Source of the DNA: Rhizophagus irregularis
Lineage: Eukaryota > Glomeromycota > Glomeromycetes > Glomerales > Glomeraceae
Assembly: GCF_026210795.1 (NCBI RefSeq)
Contig: NC_089434.1
Span: forward strand, 3,968,001-4,032,000
Reading direction: 5' to 3'
DNA length: 64,000 nucleotides
Each line of letters opens with the position of its first letter. Positions within the stretch are counted from its first letter, which is position 1. A model generated the notes under the pieces. It searched no databases. It was not told the DNA's origin and saw nothing but the letters and a program-made list of their open reading frames with translations. Position numbers and translations under genes: made by a program. Shown here piece by piece: positions 24,271-35,759 of the stretch.

Positions 24271-24478
24271 TAGGATATGGGAGGGGAGGGGATGGGAGGG
24301 GATGGGAGGGGATTTTAAATGGGCGGCAAGTATAGTACGAGTGGAGTAGTAGCACTAATGTAGTACCAGTTTGTTATGTAACAAATGTGCAATTTAAATT
24401 TCGCCGATCATTAACTTATAAACGTCAAATTCTTTATACTCCAAGACTAAAAAAGCAAAGTATAAAATATTCTTAGTA

Positions 24479-27400
24479 ATGTCTGACATTAAGAAATCAA
24501 GTGATTGCATCGATTGGTTAGAAAAATCGATTGCTAACGAATATTTCAATTATTATGAATATTCGGAATTCAATAATTTATGTCCGATAGGAAGTGGTTC
24601 ATATGGAATTGTGGTTCGTGCTAATTGGAAAAATACTGAAAATCTTTTTGCTTTAAAAACTTTCAATCTTGATAAAACTACGCTAAAAGAAGTTATTAAT
24701 GAGGTATACAATTTATAAAAAGACTTAAAATTTATATGAATTTTTAATTAAATATTCAACTTCTTACATAGATAAAATTACAAAAAAGAGTGGATTTTCA
24801 TGAAAATATTTTAGGACTCTGTGGCATTACGAGAATAGAAGCTGGTAAGCTTTAGTATATAATATATTTTTAAATGTTATTTTTTTATTAATACGGTATT
24901 TCGATATAATCATCACTTTTGTACGTAAATATTCAGAGAAAAAATATTCCCTAGTTTTGGAATACGCCGATGGTGGTACATTAAAAACTTACTTAAATAA
25001 CCACTTTAATGAACTTAATTGGGATGATAAATTTCAATTAGCATTCCAATTAGCAAGTGCTGTAGAATATATTCATAATTATGATATTATTCATCGTGAT
25101 TTGGTAATGTATCAGATTTTTTTAAATTATTCGATTTGATTTATAAGATAATTCAAAATTAATGTAAGCTTTTATTCAATTAAAGCATGCAAGCAACATA
25201 CTTATACGTCAGAAAAGTATTAAGATAGCAGATTTTGGACTATCAAAAAAAATTGCTGAATCAAGCAACATGTCAGGAATGTTTGGTGTTGTGCCATATG
25301 TGGACCCAAAAAGTTTTAATAATAAAAAATATAATAATTGTAATGAAGGTGATGAAAATTATAAGTTAAATAAAAAATCTGATGTATATAGTGTAGGAGT
25401 TTTGATATGGCAAATCTCAAGTGGTCGTCGACCATTTTATGCAGAGAATGTGGAATATGATATAAGTTTGGTCTTAGCTATACAAGGGGGAGCGCGAGAG
25501 AAAATTATTGAAGGAACTCCTATTAAATATAGTGATCTATATACAGGTAATTATAGTTTTTTATTTTTTTATAAATGTCAATTAATAAATGTCAATTAAT
25601 AATAATATTAATTTATCTATACATTTTAATAAGAATGTTGGAAACATGAGCCAAATGAACGTCCAAATATAAAAGATGTTGTTTTAATTCTTAAGTCATT
25701 AACTTTTCCTGATCAATATCATGTAGTTAATAACTATAACGATATTATTGAGGAAAGAGAAAATACTAGTTTATTACAAAAATCTTTGGATATAAATGAT
25801 GATTTGATACTGGACGATATATTAAATAATATAAGTAATTATGAAAATAGTTCTATCTTACAAGATCAATCATCCATTAAATCAAGTATAGTGGATCTGC
25901 TTATTCAAACACAATCAAGAAATTCATTTGATTCAACATTTAAAAATAATATCAATCATATGATTGTTGATGAATTAATTGCAGTTATTATTAAAAAGCA
26001 TGATGCAGGTCATACTTTTGATCAAATTCAAGAATTAATTAATCAAAAAATACTACAATTAAATCAAATTACAAATAATCTTGTGAACTGGCTTACAGAA
26101 AATCAGGATAAACCAAAATATATTTGGTTTTTTGGATTATTTTATTATTATGATATTGGAATAGAAGAAAATAATAGCATTAAGGTATTTGAATTATTTT
26201 TAAAAGCTGCAGATGATAATTATTCAATAGCTCAAGTTTATCTTGCTAAATGTTATAATGATGGATATGGAACTGAACAAAATAAAGATTTAGCATTCAA
26301 GTGGTATCAAAAAGCTGCAGAAAATGAAAGTATTATAGGACAATTTTATTTAGGATATTGTTATGAATTTAATATTAGTACTGAGAATAATAATAATAAA
26401 TTTATTGAATGGTATCAAAAAGCAGCCAACAATGGAAATACAACTGCAAAGCTTTATCTTGCAAATTGTTATAGATTAGGAAAAGGAATAGAAAAAGATG
26501 AATCTAAAGCATTGAAGTATTACACAATATTATCAGAAAAAGAAATTACAGATGCTCAAATTCAACTTGGAAATTGTTTTTATTATGGAGTTGGAATAAA
26601 TATTATCGATAAATTTCAAGCTTGTTACTGGTATGAGAAAGCAGCCAGTAATGGAAATATCATTGCAAAACATATTCTTGAACAAAATTATAATAAAAAA
26701 TCTATTAAAAAAAATAAAAATATAGAAATTAAGATTCATAAAACAATATATTTTGAAAGACTAAGGCAAATTGGAATGAATAATTATAATGGAGAAAAGT
26801 TTAAAAAAGCAATTTATTACTTTCAAAAGGCGGCAGAAAATGGAAATAAACTTGCACAATATAATTTAGGTAATTGTTATAGAAATGGTAAAGGAGTAGA
26901 AACAAATATAAGAACTTCTTTTAAATTATATCAAAAATCAGCCGAACAAGGTTATAAAGATGCACTATTTCAACTTGGAGATTTTTATGATAAAGGGATT
27001 GGAATTGATATTAATAAAGTAACAGCATTTGAATTATATAAGATTGCCGCTAAAAAAGAACACAACGTTGCACAATGCAATCTTGGAATTTTATATGAAA
27101 ATGGGGAAGTTACAGAAAAAAATCTAGAGAAAGCTTTTTATTGGTACAAAAAAGCAACAGATAGTGGATATGAAGTAGCACAATACAATTTAGGTCAATG
27201 TTATAAGGATGGTAAAGGAGTAGAACAAAATAAAAGAAAAGCCTTTAAATTATTTCAAAAATCAGCTGAACAAGGATATATAAATGCACAATATGAACTT
27301 GGACTTTGTTACAAATTTGGAATTGGAACTGAAGTAAATAAAACAAAAGCATTCGAATTATATAAAATAACAGCCGAAAAAGGACAAACTAATGCACAGA

Positions 27401-30400
27401 ATGAGCTTGGAATGTTTTATGAAATCGGGGATTGCACAGAAACAGATTTGGAAAAAGCTGTTTTTTGGTATAATAAAGCAGCAGTAAATGGTGATAAATC
27501 TGCACAATATAATTTAGGTCAATGTTATAGACTTGGAAAAGGAGTTGATAAGGATAATGGTATAGCTTTTGAATATTATAAAAAATCAGCCGATCAAGAG
27601 TATACAGATGCACAATTACTACTTGGATATTGTTATATTCAAGGTATTGGTACAATGGCAAATATTACAAAAGCATGTGAATTATTTAAAATAATTGCAG
27701 AAAATGGCGATAAAATAGCACAATATATTTTGGGTCAATGTTATAGACTTGGAAAAGGAGTTGAAAAGGATAATGGTAAAGCTTTTGAATATTATAAAAA
27801 ATCGGCTGATCAAGAGTATACAGATGCACAATATGAACTCGGACGTTGTTATTATTCTGGAATTGGAATTGAAGTAAATAAGACAAAAGCATTTGAATTA
27901 TATAAAATAACAGCCGAAAAAGGACAAACTGATACACAGAATGAGCTTGGAATGTTTTATGAAATCGGGGAGGGCACAGAAATTGATTTGGAAAAAGCCG
28001 TTTATTGGTATAATAAAGCAGCAGAAAATGGAAATAAATCTGCACAATATAATTTAGGTCAATGTTATAGACTTGGAAAAGGAGTTGAAAAGGATAATGA
28101 TAAAGCTTTTGAATATTATAAAAAATCGGCTGATCAAGAGTATACAGATGCACAATATGAACTTGGAGAATGTTATTATTCCGGAATTGGAATTGAAGTA
28201 AATAAAACAAAAGCATTTGAATTATATAAAATTGCAGCCAAAAAAGGACAAAATAATGCACAGAATGAGCTTGGAATATTTTATGAAATCGGGGATGGCA
28301 CAGAAACAGATTTGGAAAAAGCTGTTTATTGGTATAATAAAGCAGCAGTAAATGGTAATAAATCTGCACAATATAATTTAGGTCAATGTTATAGACTTGG
28401 AAAAGGAGTTGATAAGGATAATGTTAAAGCTTTTGAATTATATAAAATTGCAGGCGATAAAGGACAAACTAATGCACAGAATGCGCTTGGAACAATTTAT
28501 GAAATCGGGGATGGCACAGAAACAGATTTGGAAAAAGCTGTTTATTGGTATAATAAAGCAGCAGAAAATGGAAATAAATTTGCACAATTTAATTTAGGTC
28601 AATGTTATAGACTCAGAAAAGGAGTTGAAAAGAATAATGGTAAAGCTTTTGATTATTATAAAAAATCAGCCGATCAAGAGTATACAGATGCACAATATGA
28701 ACTTGGACGTTGTTATAGATTTGGAATTGGAATTGAAGTAAATAAAACAAAAGCATTTGAATTATATAAAATTGCAGCCAAAAAAGGACAAACTAATGCA
28801 CAGAATGAGCTTGGAATATCTTATGAAAATGGGGATGGCACAAAAACAGATTTGGAAAAAGCTGTTTATTGGTATAATAAAGCAGCAGAAAATGGAAATA
28901 AATCTGCACAATATAATTTAGGTCAATGTTATAGACTTGGAAAAGGAGTTGAAAAGGATAATGGTAAAGCTTTTGAATATTATAAAAAGTCAGCTAATCA
29001 AGAGTATTTAGATGCTTACTTTCAACTTGGATATTGTTATGATCTAGGGATTGGAACAGAAATAAACGTTATAAAAGCATATGAATTATATAAAATTGTG
29101 GCAGAAAATGGTAATAAAGTAGCACAATATAATTTAGGCCTATATTATAGACTTGGAAATGGAATCAAAAAAGATCATGTTAAAGCTTTTGAATATTGTA
29201 AAAAATCAGCCGATCAAGAATACTTAGAAGCACTACTTCTACTTGGATATTATTATGATAAAGGAATTGGAGTTGAAATTGACAAAGTAAAAGCTTCTGA
29301 ACTATATAAAAAGGTATTTGAATTACATAAAATTGAAGCTGAAAATGGAAATAGCGAAGTACAATTGAGCTTTGGTCGTTTATATTATTTTGGTTGCAGT
29401 ACGGAGATGGATTATAAGAGAGCTATATACTGGTTTAACAAAGCAGCAGAAAATGGTCATGAAATAGCACAGTTTAACATATCTGTTTTCTATATGCATG
29501 GAATATATGTCAAAAAAAATGAAATTAAAGCTTTTGAATATTGCAAAAAATCAGCTGAAAAAGGATATTTAGGTGCCCAATTGAACCTTGGATATCATTA
29601 TTATAAAGGTATTGGGACCGAAGTTGACAAAGCAAAAGCAAATGAGATATATAAAAAATTGTTTGAATTGTGTATAAAAGCAGTTGATAGTAGAGATGAT
29701 ACCATAGAATGTTTCTTGGGACACCTATATCGTGATGGTTATGGAACAAAAAAAGATTTAGATAAATCCATTTATTGGTATCAAAAAGCTGCAGAAAATG
29801 ATAGTTCAAATGCACAATATGAATTAGGAAAATGTTACGAATTAGGAATTGGCGTAAATAAGGATGAATTTAAGGCTTTTGAATTTTACAAAAAATCAGT
29901 TGAAAATAGATTTCCGGAAGCAAAGTTTATACTTGGATATTATTATATAAATGGTATTGGGACTGAAATTAATAAAGAAAAGGGATTTGAACTATATAAC
30001 GAAGCGGCTGGTAAAGAAAACAGTAGAACTATACAGTATTACCTTAATAATGATAATGATGAGTTAATAAATAATTTAGATGAAATCAGTAAAATTAATT
30101 ATTGGTACCACAAAGCTGCAGAATATGACAATAAATATGCATTATATAAATTAGGTGAGTGTTATGAATTAGGAAAAGGCGTTGGTTTTGATGAAAGGAG
30201 GGCATTTGAGTTTTATAAAAAATCTGCTGATCAAGGATTTATAGATGCTCAATATAAAATTGGATATTTATATAATTATGGGGAAGAAGTTGAAATTAAT
30301 GAAGAAAAGGCATTTAAATATTATAGAATGGCTGCAAAAGGAGGAAATATTAATGCTCAATTAAGCCTTGCATCCTTTTATGAAAAAGGTAAAGGAATTG

Positions 30401-30507
30401 AAACAAATATAGAAAATGCTAATTATTGGTATAAAAAAGCTATAGAAAATGGATGTCAAGAAGTTGAAAAAAGCTTAAATTCATTACTATATAATATTCA
30501 TAAATAA
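24479..30507 (+). CDS. Protein kinase fused to ~40 Sel1 repeats
   Basis: Five exons fit in frame: 24479-24703, 24772-24844, 24937-25103, 25186-25546 and 25634-30507, all GT..AG, giving about 1,899 residues. The kinase domain covers residues ~32-305: GSGSYG loop 38-43, Lys60 (FALK), HRDLHASN split by intron 3 with Asp154 and Asn159, DFG Asp171, PYVDPKSF where APE is usual, [15 protein letters not shown], and [10 protein letters not shown]. After a linker, residues ~440 to 1890 are Sel1-type units of about 36 residues (A..YxLGxCYxxGxGxxxxxxKAFxxYxKAA). These are solenoid helical hairpins that in known proteins hold binding partners. The fusion suggests a kinase acting as or on a scaffold. The centre contains very recent internal duplications (27.5-28.9 kb). 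No membrane segment or signal peptide. A broken copy of exons 1-2 lies at 33636-34005. Confidence 0.93.
27520..28930 (+). repeat. Higher-order Sel1 repeat, 324/216-bp units
   Basis: The string CAATGTTATAGACTTGGAAA (or close variants) starts at 27520, 27736, 28060, 28384, 28600 and 28924. The spacings are exactly 216, 324, 324, 216 and 324 bp, that is 2 or 3 Sel1 units. Nucleotide identity between copies is very high, and all length changes preserve the frame. The 216-bp block at 28384 lacks the [12 protein letters not shown]-type unit present in the 324-bp blocks. Confidence 0.9.
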
Positions 30508-30870
30508 TAAAAATATCCAACTTTAGTAGAAGTCAATAATAAATTAGCTCCCTCTTCTTAAAATATATATTATTTTATGTAATCAACTTATTCATTAATT
30601 TTGCTTATTATAATAAATCTGAATGCAGAATATAATAAATATAATACCAGAATTCTATTTAATGCAATCTCTACTTTGACATTGAAATGATCAATTTAAG
30701 GACTAAATAATTTACAAGTACTACAGTAATTTATATCGCTTACCAAATTTACTGAATTAAAAAAATAAATTTACATTATCTTCAAACTTTTGTATATGTT
30801 AGTTGTTACATAAATGGTAAGTTTGTAAAATAAATGGTTTTCTTAAATTGTCTATTATTCCTACTCTTCA
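30508..30870. other. 3' flank of the kinase-Sel1 gene
   Basis: AT-rich, with ATAATAAA-like strings soon after the stop codon that could serve polyadenylation. No other feature seen. Confidence 0.4.
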
Positions 30871-30878
30871 GCGATTTA

Positions 30879-31037
30879 TCTGTGGCTGGTCCAAGTAATC
30901 TCTTTGATGAAGCAATCATACAGTGTTGACCGTCCAATTTCGCCATTTTCGGTCAGCTGCTTGATATCTCTGTGACGAACATGAAGGAGGACCTTTACTC
31001 GGCAGAATTCCTCCCATTGAGATTCTCGACGTAACAT
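30879..31037 (-). pseudogene. Fragment resembling a Helitron-type helicase
   Basis: A minus-strand frame of about 53 codons reads MLRRESQWEEFCRVKVLLHV, then RHRDIKQLTENGEIGRSTLY, and stops. The W-E-x-(Y/F)-C-R-V-K-V-L-L-H-V string is, from memory, typical of Helitron-associated helicases in this lineage. The rest of the protein is not present. GC content is well above background. Identification is tentative. Confidence 0.4.
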
Positions 31038-31054
31038 CCTTAATTATTCCAAGA

Positions 31055-31268
31055 CCATTAGTTTTATTATTCCAAAATGATGTAAGGTTTTATGTAAAAG
31101 AGCTGGATGTAATACAAGTTATCACGACTACATTAGTAAAAAATGATTAAAGATGCATTAATTTCATACTTCGTACCGGAAAGAGGTGAATGGATTAAAG
31201 CATATTGTCCAGAACATTTTATACAAATATTATATAGTAATGTATGGTTGAGTAGTGGTGTTAAATAA
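31055..31268 (+). pseudogene. Short coding-like relic
   Basis: Two short frames in succession: one near 31065 (FQNDVRFYVKELDV) and then a 41-codon frame from the ATG at 31144 (MIKDALISYFVPERGEWIKA) ending TAA at 31268. They are in different frames, separated by a stop. Composition looks once coding, but I do not recognise the family. Confidence 0.3.
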
Positions 31269-31667
31269 AAAAAAGCACTTTGATCAAAGAAATAAAAAAT
31301 TTAGCGCATACTAGTTACTAACAATTTATTATCGATACCCTTTCAAAATATGTAAGATGTCTCAAAATTCAGATACAAAAAAGATACGTTAGTATTCTGC
31401 TAAAATAAATCATTATATAAAAAATGTGATTAATTTTTATACTATTGGACTTTAAAAGACAAATGTTACATATAAAGTTTGTAGTACTTATACTTAATTT
31501 ACCAGAAATCTTGATGTAACGGGTTTTGACAAATTTTACTAATGGAACGGATGGTTCCATTTTATCGAATTTCACTGCGTACTATCAAAATTTCGTTTAA
31601 TAAAAAAGTTATTTGATTGATGAAGCGATGTGATTTAAATACAACAGCACTCATTATCCAATTTCGT

Positions 31668-31853
31668 CCCTATTAAAAATTTTTATCCGAATATTTGTGT
31701 CTTCCGTAAAAATTCCGTGAAAATGATACATTCATGGATATCCGTGTTAGCGAGTTGAAAATTTCCATGATTTAAGGCTATAAATTCCATTAAAATGATA
31801 CATTCACGGAAAAAACATGGAAAGATAAAACACGGATCAGATTTTTTACAGGG
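31668..31853. mobile_element. 186-bp MITE, CCCTRTAAAAA family
   Basis: The left end CCCTATTAAAAATTTTTATC pairs with the right end GATCAGATTTTTTACAGGG inverted. CGT flanks both sides (31665-31667 and 31854-31856) as a 3-bp target duplication. Inside are two copies of ATTCCGTGAAAATGATACATTC / ATTCCATTAAAATGATACATTC. It shares end sequence and duplication length with the element at 7859. Confidence 0.7.
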
Positions 31854-31856
31854 CGT

Positions 31857-32418
31857 AATTCCTTAATTCTAAATAAAACTTTTCGTATAAATGGTTAATT
31901 TACTTACAACACGCAACATCAAATCAATTTCACAAGCTCTAAAATATATAAATATGTTATTATTTAAATATTTTAATAATACATTTTTATGCATCCCAAA
32001 ATATCGGAGACAGTCAAAAAATTTTACTATTACTAGCTGTACACATTTATTTTCAGAGCCGGAATTATGATAATTTCGGTCATTGTCCAAAAAAGGTGAT
32101 AGCTTCCACCAGGAATTATCTTGCTTGAGTTAACATAGATTTTTTTTTATGATAGTTTTTTTTTATATGGCAAAGAACATACAAACATCAAAAAAACAAG
32201 ATCTAAAGTTTAGTATAAAGCTAACGCCAGATACCTCCCCCCTCATACCAACGCCTTCACCACATACGGTGAAGTTGTGATACTATTACCTACCACACAT
32301 ATAATACGATGATTGAATGTTCAAAAGGACACCAAAATTATCTACTGTACAAATACAATTGAAAAAAATAAAACTCCCGTAAACCAACTAAGTCCCCTAA
32401 ACTAACTACGTACCTAAA
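31857..32418. other. Spacer with a dispersed repeat fragment
   Basis: Contains AGAGCCGGAATTATGATAAT near 32054, whose inverse recurs near 48850, indicating a dispersed repeat. No gene supported. Confidence 0.4.
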
Positions 32419-32994
32419 CTAAGTTAAAATTTTATGGTTGGAAATATTTTTACTATCTCGTGACCTATTTATCTTCCACTCTCCATCTCTTCTTGAACTC
32501 TCTCTCTTTTGGGCTCTTACCTGCTCACCTACCTCCCTATTTTCTTCCTTCACTCGTTTTTCAATTACGTTGTTAAGCGCGTAATATTTTTGAATCACCT
32601 CGTGTGATTCTGCGTGTTTAATAAACCATTCTTTCATCTCGAATAAAGCCGTGTTATTTTCGATCTTACAATTTGACCCGTGTTGCTGCAGATGCATTAT
32701 ATATTCGGCCGAAAATTGTCTATCAACCTTCTCTCATTCCATTTCTTCTCCACACTCCTTAAAGATACCTTTCAATTCGTTAATTTTTGGCGATATTACA
32801 TTGTTATACCTCGCTGCTATATTACGTGGTGGAATTGGAGATGATTTCAGATCATAGTTACAATTGAGCACAATTTTTTGATTGATCGGATATATTAATA
32901 TGGGGCAAAAACACGCAGACGTGTTAAATCGATCTGGGTGAACACCAATTTTTGTAGATCTATTTGACTTACTGCTAACCGCATCAGCAACCAA
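32419..32994 (-). pseudogene. Hypothetical coding fragment with one in-frame TGA
   Basis: A single minus-strand frame stays open from about 32994 to 32419 (about 190 codons) except for one TGA at 32734-32736. Upstream it has SACFCPILIYPINQKIVLNC; downstream it is rich in Glu/Lys/Arg (VIEKRVKEENREVGEQVRAQ), suggesting a helical or coiled segment. No ATG at the beginning; a TAA precedes the frame, so the 5' part is missing or in another exon. GC content is higher than the surroundings. Family not recognised. It could be a decayed host gene or a transposon fragment. Confidence 0.45.
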
Positions 32995-33635
32995 TTATAG
33001 GCTGTAATTTGCGATAAATTCGATCCGGTCTAGAATTGAACAAGGCTTATATAATTTCAATTTTTATTATCCTTTATATATATCTCGGATATTATACATC
33101 GCTTGTTAACAAATATAATGTCTTCCGCTTGTAAAATGCAAACTCCTTCATAATTATAAAACTTTTTGTCAAAACTAATAATTAAAATTTGCCACATTAA
33201 AATTCCAACACTATCATATATCATTTTGTTTAACTTATAACATTGATCGTTTTAACTTTTTGGTCATATTAACTATAGGTATTACACAAAATAGTGTATT
33301 TTTAATGTTCTACTTGACACCTTAGTAATTTTTATAATCCAAAATCTACCAACTTTAACTTTTTCTGATTATATCTGCATTGTGCTATATACTTTATTAA
33401 TTAAATTAAAATAATCAGAATTATTATAACCACATCACGGTGAATGGTATCGTGCTGGATAAATGGATAGTATTTGTTATTCCAACCAAGTTCATTTTTA
33501 ACGTACCACTATCAGCATATACCAAGACCAATGAATATTTTCGAATTACATCTGAATATATTATAATAAGCGAAAAAAGATTAAATCGTTGAAAAAAAAA
33601 GGAAACTTAAATAATAGGTACATGTTAAAACTTAC
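32995..33635. other. Gene-free spacer
   Basis: AT-rich, no supported ORF or repeat. Confidence 0.4.
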
Positions 33636-34005
33636 CTTCGTGATGTCATAGAATCGTAATTTGTTTTCTTGGAAATCAACTTTTTTATGTAGCTTTATCA
33701 GTCTATAAAAAAAAGTTAAATTAACAGATGTATATAAAAACAAATATCATTTTTTTTCTAATATATACTTCATTTATGACTTCTTTCAACGTTAATTTAT
33801 TATCATTAAAAGTTTTTAAAACGAACAATACTCGAACAATCTCTCAGTATCTCTCCAAGACTCTACCATAAGAACCATTTCCTATTGATTGTATATTATT
33901 AAATTCGGAATATTCATAATAATTTAAATATTCTTCAATAATTGATTCTAACCGATCAATATTTGTTTCGTTAAAGCCAGTTTCATTTGACAGAGTTTTG
34001 ACAAA
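33636..34005 (-). pseudogene. Broken copy of exons 1-2 of a kinase gene
   Basis: Minus-strand exon 1 relic (about 34005-33769) reads [17 protein letters not shown], then a SIGNGSYG glycine loop, then [18 protein letters not shown], followed by a GTATAT donor. Exon 2 relic (33702-33636) reads LIKLHKKVDFQENKLRFYDI and ends at GTAAGT. Both match exons 1-2 of the kinase-Sel1 gene at 24479 ([32 protein letters not shown]), including intron positions. The segment after the glycine loop is altered and carries a TGA, and no exon 3 or catalytic loop follows, so no active kinase can be made. Confidence 0.8.
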
Positions 34006-35365
34006 AAAAAAGTAAATTTTTTTTAATTGTTATGCAAATGACGTAAAATAATATAATACGACTAATACGTACTAATATATTATGGTGGCTTAGTTCGTGT
34101 AAAAATTTGTTACCCAAAAGGAAAAAGGAAAATTGATGTACAATAATAAATTAGGCGAATCAATTATTTCTGATCCTTTTTTTTTTGACGGGTCGCATAT
34201 TTCCTTAAAATTAAATAGTTACAAATTTAAATGCTTATTTTTTCAAGATCAGATCGATATTTTGACTTCCCCGGTTTTGCCGATTTCTAAATAGAGGTTT
34301 TTTCCCATTATAAATTGGGTAAATTCTGACAGTACAACATTATTACAGTTTAACAGCTGATTCAGAATTCACAAGCCGGGAAATTTGATTGTTTGTCACG
34401 TGAATATCTATTATTCAATCGTCAAATTTTATATCAATACGACTCCAGCCCACGATTGATTTAGCCCGGCCCTCATTATGATAGTCAATACTGGACCTTT
34501 TTGCGGCGTCGTTAGACGAAAGAAAAATATGGAAGATAGGATAGTTAGATATAATTTTTTTTTGGTTTTTTTCGCTTCCTCCCTCTTTGTTTCTCTCTCA
34601 CTCGCGTACAATGCTGGTAATGCTTAGTGTTGTTTTTTTTCAATAATAGGCAGTACGATCCCTTCTTTGAGAAGGTTGGGTATAAACTGTTTAACACCGT
34701 AAGGCATAACCTGTTTATATGGGTATAGTGTTAGCGTAGTAGTTTCCTTTTGTAAGGGCTCAGCCCACAAACTTATATGGCTCCCGTCATTGTCTATATT
34801 TTAATAATAAAATAAAAATTGTGACAATTATAAATTATTACTTGCTGTTTAAGAATTTTCTTTCCTCTTCTTCTATAAGGTTTTTACTTTTAATTCTAAT
34901 TCTTTTTCACGTGTTCTATTTTCTAAACCTTTTTTTTTCGTGTTGTCGTTATATCATAACAATAAATATAGTCGTTTATCAAATTTAATAATTTAATTAT
35001 AGGATGCGTAAAACTGAAAAAATTGCGCAAAACAATCTCAGAATTTTTTTAATTATCCAAAGAACAAAGCAACAAGTTAATGAACTTAAAGTCTTCACGC
35101 ATGAATAAATTCTTTAAATTTATCATAATTTCAATGATAAAATTATGATTACGAATTTAATGATCAAATCATTTTAGTGATATATAGTCGAGACATTAGA
35201 CATTGTATTTTTCCAATGTATACAAATACAATTGTACGCAAATATTATAATTTTTTATATAGGATTACATTAGAACCAAAAAAAATTATCTCCATTAATT
35301 ACGGTTAATTGAAATAATTTTATTATATAGTATCAACTACGGTGTTCCTTGACATATTTTAAATT
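34006..35365. other. Spacer with a possible LINE 3' end
   Basis: Mostly AT-rich. At 34640-34830 a GC-richer block with GTAAGGGCTCAGCCCACAAA ends in TTTTAATAATAAAATAAAAA, the kind of A-rich tail left by LINE insertions. No upstream reverse transcriptase is visible. The 60-codon minus frame at 34429-34611 is not supported. Confidence 0.35.
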
Positions 35366-35369
35366 TCGA

Positions 35370-35665
35370 TTTAAATTTAAAAAACCTTCAATGTTTCGAA
35401 TCTCGAATACGTTCGATCATAAACTTCGTATTTTTCTTTAATTTTTTATCTAGCAGATTATGATATCCATTATCATCATGAGCCTTTATCTTCGTTACTT
35501 TCGGTAATTTAATTTTATCTTCGAATATTAATACACAATTTTGTTCTTTTAATATTTTTCTCATATTATAAAATTGTTTCTCTTATAATTTGTAATATCT
35601 TTTATATACTGTTTCACTATCCGTTATTATATTAACTTTGTCGATATCGAAACTAATCAACAAAG
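35370..35665 (-). pseudogene. LINE RNase H domain relic
   Basis: The minus strand reads VNIITDSETVYKRYYK, a stop, then KEQNCVLIFEDKIKLPKVTK followed by IKAHDDNGYHNLLDKKLKK. The TDS motif and the (K/V)KAH....N.LLDK motif match retroelement-type RNase HI, with the last catalytic Asp retained. Stops and missing flanks show it is decayed. It would have removed RNA from RNA/DNA hybrids in a retrotransposon. Confidence 0.55.
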
Positions 35666-35759
35666 CTCTTTATTGATGAAATCCAGTATTCTTTATAGCT
35701 TAATCGGCAAGTAATGTTGTACTGTACATCTAATCCAATTCCGGTTAGTGAAATTTTAA

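Larger units (their letters stand above)
20746..24342. mobile_element. 3.58-kb nonautonomous foldback DNA element
   Basis: The left end at 20754 reads TATACTTGCCACCCATATTA. The right end, inverted, reads TATACTTGCCGCCCATTTAA (element end 24334). GTACGAGT occurs directly outside both ends (20746-20753 and 24335-24342), an 8-bp target duplication; one more matching A makes it 9 bp. Just inside both ends lie GGGAT/CCCAT-type repeats in opposite orientation. The interior contains a 639-bp foldback, a second pair of long inverted arms, two AT-rich tandem arrays and a GC-rich palindromic minisatellite. No transposase remnant is visible, so it would need an enzyme supplied in trans. Duplication length and long terminal structure would suit a hAT-like or Mutator-like family; I cannot decide which. 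Confidence 0.7.

Noticed and set aside
27389-29815. Minus-strand ORFs of 90-227 codons inside the Sel1 exon
   Set aside because: They are antisense shadows of the repetitive Sel1 coding sequence and repeat with the same period.
34429-34611. 60-codon Lys/Glu-rich minus ORF
   Set aside because: Short, low-complexity, and no motif or homologous neighbour.
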